A program made the translations under genes and the position numbers. Shown here one piece after another: positions 58,497-64,000 of a stretch of DNA of 64,000 nt. The stretch's first letter is position 1, and every line of letters starts with the position of its first letter. Below the pieces are notes generated by a model that saw nothing but the letters and a program-made list of their open reading frames with translations, was not told the origin of the DNA and did not search any database. The DNA is from Mugil cephalus (taxonomy: Eukaryota > Chordata > Actinopteri > Mugiliformes > Mugilidae), in assembly GCF_022458985.1 (NCBI RefSeq), contig NC_061773.1, positions 21,858,001 through 21,922,000 of the forward strand. The letters are read 5' to 3'.

Positions 58497-58568
58497 TAGC
58501 AGAGGATGGTTTCGATCCATCGACCTCTGGGTTATGGGCCCAGCACGCTTCCGCTGCGCCACTCTGCT
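58497..58568 (-). tRNA. Initiator tRNA-Met (CAT)
   Basis: 72 nt. The minus strand folds as a cloverleaf with the initiator hallmarks: an A1:U72 end pair (AGCAGAG/CTCTGCT), the GGGC-CCATAA-CCC anticodon arm with three G:C pairs, and A at 54 and 60 in the T loop (GGATCGAAACC). It reads, to the base as far as I can recall, like the human initiator gene. Internal A and B boxes are intact. Confidence 0.95.
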
Positions 58569-58571
58569 GCA

Positions 58572-58644
58572 CACCCCAGATGGGACTCGAACCCACAATC
58601 CCTGGCTTAGGAGGCCAGTGCCTTATCCATTAGGCCACTGGGGC
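58572..58644 (-). tRNA. tRNA-Arg (CCT)
   Basis: 73 nt. The minus strand gives GCCCCAG/CTGGGGT as acceptor stem, D arm GCCTAATGGATAAGGC, anticodon loop CTCCTAA (CCT, reads AGG) and T arm GTGGG-TTCGAGT-CCCAT, the last with one G:U pair. It lies 3 nt upstream of the initiator tRNA on the same strand. Confidence 0.95.
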
Positions 58645-58906
58645 TGTACACAAGCTAGCCGCCATATTATCGGTACACCAGGGCCAATAGCAACATTTTT
58701 CCCCCCAATAATATCTTTCATGGCACATGATAGCTGTTTATTACGCTGTAACTCATTTGCCTTCATTTATGCCGAAGTAGTCAATGATGCTGAGGCGTAC
58801 CTCGTGGGCTCAAACAGGGCAAACCAGGTGCAGTTCCAGCTGTAGTTGTGCGGGGGCGATAGAGCGCTCACACTTCCGCCACCAACTGACGACGAAGAAG
58901 AAAACC

Positions 58907-58928
58907 GGCGCTGATTTTGAACTTTGAA
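58907..58928 (+). promoter_or_regulatory. CDE/CHR-type cell-cycle element of racgap1
   Basis: GGCGC (58907-58911), four bases, then TTTGAA (58916-58921), with a second TTTGAA at 58923-58928. The 4-nt spacing is that of known CDE/CHR pairs bound by DREAM and B-MYB-MuvB at G2/M genes. It lies about 140 bp upstream of the first racgap1 donor. Confidence 0.55.
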
Positions 58929-58939
58929 GAAGAAGAATG

Positions 58940-59061
58940 TGCAAACTTTATCGGACAGGTGTGGCTCTGCTGCTGGAATAAACGACCTGGCCTCGACTTT
59001 TAACATCGTAAGGCGTTATTATTAATGCTCGTCGCACTACCACGGGACCTACTGTGCACAG
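58940..59061 (+). other. 5' non-coding exon of racgap1
   Basis: Ends GTGCACAG at 59061 followed by GTAAAT. The next acceptor, CTGCAG at 59320-59325, lies 9 nt before the start codon. The 5' end is estimated. Confidence 0.5.
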
Positions 59062-59334
59062 GTAAATGTTTTTAAACAAAAGTAAAGACAGGTTTCAAAC
59101 TTTAACTAACGTTAAAGTCGCAAGGACGATGTCTTCGTCGTGGACGCAGTAACACCACGTTTTAATTTAAAAATGAATGACTAAGACGCTTTCGATATTG
59201 GGTTGTAAAGTTAGCGCATTCTCTTAAACATACATATAATTACACGTTGCGTTGTTTTTCTTATGTCACTAGCCCATTTCTTCCTACTAATCTAATCTGT
59301 ATGTATCGACGTAACCTAGCTGCAGGAAGACAGT

Positions 59335-62300
59335 ATGGAGTCGTCTGCGGTGAACCTGTACAACCAGTTTCAGAGTCTCACGGGCCAGGTGGACGGTCTG
59401 AATGAGAGCATTGAACCACGTAAGTTATTTCCACACTTCATTTCGGTATTTGCCACCACCTCACAAGCGTGTCTGTATACATACTTGTGTGTGGAGCTTG
59501 TTTGCTGTGGTGCAGTTCTTGAGGTCGTAGTGGTGGAAGTGAGTTGTATACAACGAACTAAATTAGCCACAAATCCACAGGCAATGTTAAGTATAGAGCG
59601 CCTGCTTTAGTAGTGTAAAAGCCTTTTACGCTGGCAGAAACTGATGGAGCACCCAGTGACACATGATTGAAACAAATATGTGTTCACAAAAAAAGCAGTG
59701 TTTATGTTGTAAAACAGTGCTCACGATCTCCTCTTCTTTCTGTTTGTTATCCAGAATTCCTCCAGATGGCCCTGAACTTTGAGGAGTGCCGTAAGAAGTG
59801 GCTGAAGGTGGGCGAGGAGCTGGTTTCCTGCAAAGAGATTCTGGCTAAAGCAGAGACCGAGAAGGGATCCCTGGAGGTCAAACTGAAACACGCTCGCAAC
59901 CAGGTGGACGTGGAGATCCGCCGGCGGCAGAAGGCCGAGGCGGTCCACGAGAAACTAGTCAGTGCCACGCTAAATCTGTAGAGTTGTTGTACTACTACAA
60001 ACGACAAGTTAATCTTCAGATATTGATTCATTCTCATTCTTTTTTTTTTTTCCACACACGTCTGCCGCCATCAACCTGCCGCTTTGTTGCTTATAACAAG
60101 GAGCGACAGCTACAGCTGATCCGAGAGCTGCTGATTTCAGAGACCGGTGGTGGCAGCATCCTAAGTGAGGAGCAGCGCTCAGCGCTGGCCTTCCTCAGTG
60201 CCCACTCCCAGGCAGCACAGGCTGCTAAAACCAACCTCAACTCCAGCAGAAGGTCAGAAACCTCACAGAGTTTTTAAACATCGGTCCTCATTTTGTTTTT
60301 CCCTGAAAATGACTGGAATCATGGCTAAACTTTGAACCTAAACTGCACAGACTGAGTGTAAACGTTTGGCACACATAGTAAAGAGGATGATACTATAGAA
60401 AAAAAGATTAAAAATAATCTACTAAAACATGGACACAGACAGTACTTTGTCTGACTGACTCTGATCTTTCTTACAGATTAACTATTATTGATGAATCCAC
60501 TTCTTTGCTGTCAGACATCAGCTTTGACCAGACGGACGACTCTCTGGTAAATTGACCAATTTTCTTAAAAATTACAGTTTTTATCTTAGGAGAACTGCTG
60601 ATCAAATAGTGTTCTTTAAGGGACACCAACAATATACGGAACTGTTAACCGTGTCCTGTCTTTCCGTTTATTCTGTAGGACTGGGATTCCTCTGTCATGA
60701 AGAATGTGAGACTGCGCAAACGCCAGAAACGAGTGAGTCACGTCTTTACAAATGTTTTGAATAGATATCTCTTTGGTCACATTTACGATGAAATCACTGC
60801 TATGTTTTATTTCAGGGAAAAGTTAATGGCAGTTAATCATTTAGATACACCTGATTAAGATTTGCCTTTATATTTACTGTTTGATAACACAATTTTAATT
60901 TACAGCGGTCCTCCAGAAAACTGGACGTTCCACCACAGTTAATGAAGAGACCCCGCTCCACTGGACGTCCATCAGATAGGGTAACACTGACCTCTACAGC
61001 TGCCTGGGCTTCATAACATTTTAAATCACCGTGCAACTGTAAAATAGGTGTAAGTAATAGTGTCCATGGGAAATGAAAATCACATGAAATGTCTCCATCC
61101 GTCTGATTTAGGTTAACGAATCTATCGTGGCCAAAACAACCATCACTGTGCCTGTGAACGGTGGCGCCGTGGAGGCCATCTCCACCATTGAAACGGTGCC
61201 CTACTGGACGCGCGGCAGAAAGAAGAGCGGTGAGGAATGGTTTCTCTGTTGTTTTTCTTTCCCTTTACAACAAGATGAATCTAATCAAAAGTGATTTTGT
61301 GCGTAGTTGCTGCGGCGTGGGCTGATACAACCACTACTGATCAATCTGAGACTGTCAGCGAGGCTCCCAGCACGCCACTCTCAGGTTTTCCAGCCCAACC
61401 CAAAACCCCCAAAGCCAACGGCGGAGGGAAGAAGCACCACTTCATCCCCAAAACAGTATGACTGCACTCCAATTTACTAAATGGATGAAATGTTTAAAAC
61501 CTGAGGCTGCTTCTTCATCTTCCTAAGAACTACCACATGTTCATCTTGATCAAATTGTATTCTCTCTGTCATTAAGGTGATTAGGTCTGAGTTCTGTGTG
61601 CCATGTGGAAGAAGAACAAAGTTCGGGAAGCTGTATCTTCGCTGCCAAGACTGCAGGGTCGTGACTCACCCAGAGTGTCGTGACCACTGTCCCCTGCCAT
61701 GTGATCCTGTAGCTAATGGCACCCCCATCAAGAACACGGAGGTGCAGACATTCATTCAGTATCATTACTTTACAGAATCGCCCACGTTTCTTAGCATTTT
61801 CATATAAATTGATGCCGTTTATGCGTAGGCCGCCCTGGCTGACTTTGCTCCGAGCACCTCCCCAATGATCCCGGCTTTGGTCGTCTACTGCATTAAGGAG
61901 ATTGAACACAGAGGCCTGCAAGAGGTGAGACGGGCTTTATTAAAGCTCCTATTTATGTAAAATTTCACGTTATCGCCCCGATCCTTCGCCTCGAGTGATG
62001 ACGGTTGATCTGCTCTCTCTAATTACTTATCTCATTTAGTAGTAATACAGTATCACAGGCAGCCGGACAAGCGAGAGCTGAGTCCTTTTGTCTTTTCCTT
62101 GCTCCAGGTCGGCCTCTACAGAGTCTCGGGCCACGAGCGCGTGGTTAAAGAACTGAAGGAGAAGCTCATTAGAGGAAAGACTCTGCCTCCACTTAACAAA
62201 GTAGAAGACATCAATGTCATTACAGGTGTCCTTAAAGACTTCCTCAGAAACCTCCCGGAGCCACTGCTCACTTTCCGCTTCAACAAAGCCTTCATGGAAG

Positions 62301-63639
62301 CAGCTGGTGAGTTTTTGAGACCTCGGTCTTATACTGTCCATAACAAGAATTTACATTGAAAATTGATAAGGTCACCTCTTTGTGACAGAATAACCTGATT
62401 TATTGTCTGGTTTTCATTTGTCTTTAGAAATCCAGGATGAGGACAACAGTCATGCCATGTTATATCAGACCATCAGTGAGCTGCCTCAACCCAACAGAGA
62501 CACTCTCGCCTGCCTGATGATACATCTGCAGAAGTAAGCATTCATTTTGTACTTTCTTAGATTATTGTTTTACTCCCTTCTGCAATAATCTGAAATAAGG
62601 AACAAACTGTGTAACATTTAGCATAGCATCTCTGCAGCACAGGACAGCTCAGCGTGATTATTTCCCTCTACTGTCTTTTCTCAGGGTGGCTCAAAGTGCG
62701 GCCACCAAGATGGATGAAAGAAACCTGGCCAGGGTGTTTGGCCCCACTCTCGTGGGTCATGCTGTGGCCAACCCGGACCCCATGGTCATCCTGCATGACA
62801 CCAACAGACAACCAAGGGTAAAGTGAATGAGAATGGAAAAATCTCTGACTATACTTTACATTCTGAACTTTTGTTCTTTAGCGCATCATGTTCTATATTC
62901 CCAGGTTATAGAGCGTATGCTCAGTATTCCAGGAAGCTACTGGAGCAAGTTTGCCTATCCAGATAATGAAGGCATGGACAATGCTCACCGCACAGACACT
63001 CCCCGCCATAAAGGTAAATTATTATTACTATTATTGGAACAATGCACATTAATCAACCTCAATGCGTTGGCCATCAGTGTAAATGCGCTGGATTTAGCAC
63101 AAATGCTAAATTTCAGCCGTTGTCCCAAGGCAGCTACACAACACAGAGAAGGCTTCAAAACAACAGTCATACACTAGACAATTACAGAACCAGATACAGA
63201 TAGACAATGTCAAAACAAATCAAAAAAGACACAGACAGACAGTATTGAAACGGAAAATATTATGACAAAACATTTGACCCACTATTATAAAAAACATTAA
63301 TGGACCGAGAACCTCGAAAGTCAGCATCAGATTAAGGAAACTGTTTAGGCCACGTAAATACATGTAAGTAAATCCCTGAAAGGTACATTCACATTATAAA
63401 CAGAAACCTCTAAAATGAATGTATCAGTATGGGAGCATCACAGGATAAGAAGTAGAAAACCAACTCTTAAATAACTAAAATGGCTTCGATTGAAGACTTT
63501 TTTTTTTTTCACCTTTAACTTCTCCTGCAGTGAGCATGCTGGGACCAGTGACCACTCCAGAGCACCAGATGATGGCCAAAACACCTTCCTCCAGCTCGCT
63601 GTCTCAACGCATGATGCAGACCCTGTCCAGCGCCACCCT
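59335..63639 (+). CDS. racgap1: RACGAP1 (MgcRacGAP/CYK4), 3' end outside window
   Basis: Fifteen coding exons: 59335-59419, 59755-59957, 60101-60252, 60477-60546, 60679-60732, 60906-60980, 61112-61229, 61307-61455, 61577-61741, 61829-61924, 62108-62306, 62428-62533, 62685-62817, 62905-63013, 63531-63639; about 607 residues here (human 632). RACGAP1 forms centralspindlin with KIF23 and activates ECT2 for cytokinesis. Domains: N-terminal coiled coil (about 30-115), C1 zinc finger at 296-344 with the His/Cys pattern complete (H296, C309, C312, C325, C328, H333, C336, C344), RhoGAP domain from about 350 with arginine finger R394 in GLYRVSG, and [14 protein letters not shown]. The last exon seen ends at a GTAAGC donor after [14 protein letters not shown]; reading on gives a stop at once. 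The human protein has about 30 more residues, so a final exon probably lies past 64000. Confidence 0.95.
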
Positions 63640-64000
63640 GTAAGCTGACGCACACTCTCCTTCATTCTGTTGCTGCTACGCTGTTAAAAGCAAGGCTGTT
63701 CTATTTACACATTGAGTTGTTCTGTCAAATTAACTCTCATCTATCTGGTGTTGTCAAAGCAAATCAAGAGCAGAGTTTTCTATTTCAAAGCGTAGTCATT
63801 TAAATACAAAATCAGGTGTGCTTCAGCCTTTTGTTGCAACATAATTCAGAAAGATGAGTTTTCAGGAAAACAGAACCCATTTGATTTGGCTGGTACTCAC
63901 TAGTGAAAACAGCTTTTAATACAAGCTATGATACAATGACAGGACAAACTGAAAATTACATATTACTCTCATATTCCAAATGTTTAAAATCAGCACAAAT
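63640..64000. other. racgap1 intron, no exon seen
   Basis: AT-rich sequence. I found no acceptor followed by a KNTPKFGSKS-like reading frame before the edge. Confidence 0.5.

Overview
This window is a piece of a ray-finned (teleost) fish chromosome. The reasons are short introns, vertebrate gene structures with GT-AG splicing, MITEs and microsatellites typical of teleosts, an extra-short vertebrate gene order, and coding sequences that read as fish orthologues of human genes. The species cannot be named from the sequence alone. I rebuilt the exon structures by hand from open frames, splice sites and phase. All phases close in every gene listed.

Layout. 1-12.0 kb: gene-free, with DNA transposon remnants (a hAT-like MITE, a piggyBac-like MITE with TTAA target sites, a Tc1 scrap), microsatellites and several TAAT-rich stretches that look like candidate msx1 regulatory DNA. 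12.3-14.3 kb: msx1 homeobox gene (two exons, +). 14.3-21.5 kb: gene-free, with candidate regulatory DNA, strong CTCF-like motifs and a second hAT MITE copy. 21.8-23.2 kb: cytl1 (four exons, -). 24.4-37.6 kb: evc2/limbin (23 exons, -). 37.6-39.1 kb: shared head-to-head interval. 39.1-50.0 kb: evc (20 exons, +). 51.3-55.7 kb: a MINAR1/UBTOR-family gene (+). 58.5-58.6 kb: tRNA-Arg(CCT) and initiator tRNA-Met(CAT), 3 nt apart (-). 58.9 kb to the right edge: racgap1 (+), its last exon lying outside the window.

How the genes relate. EVC and EVC2 are partner proteins at the base of the primary cilium that help Smoothened signal in the Hedgehog pathway. They are divergently arranged, as in mammals. 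msx1 and cytl1 lie next to them in the same order as on human 4p16, but the block spans about 38 kb here and stk32b is not between cytl1 and evc2. Beyond evc the human neighbour (CRMP1) is replaced by the MINAR1-like gene and racgap1.

I did not find a clearly new multi-gene system. The observations most worth checking are the tRNA-Arg/initiator-tRNA-Met pair that may be one Pol III transcript, a CDE/CHR-type cell-cycle element at racgap1, a 16-bp hairpin in a 136-bp evc intron, the CTCF-like motifs between msx1 and evc2, and four copies of one hAT MITE family.
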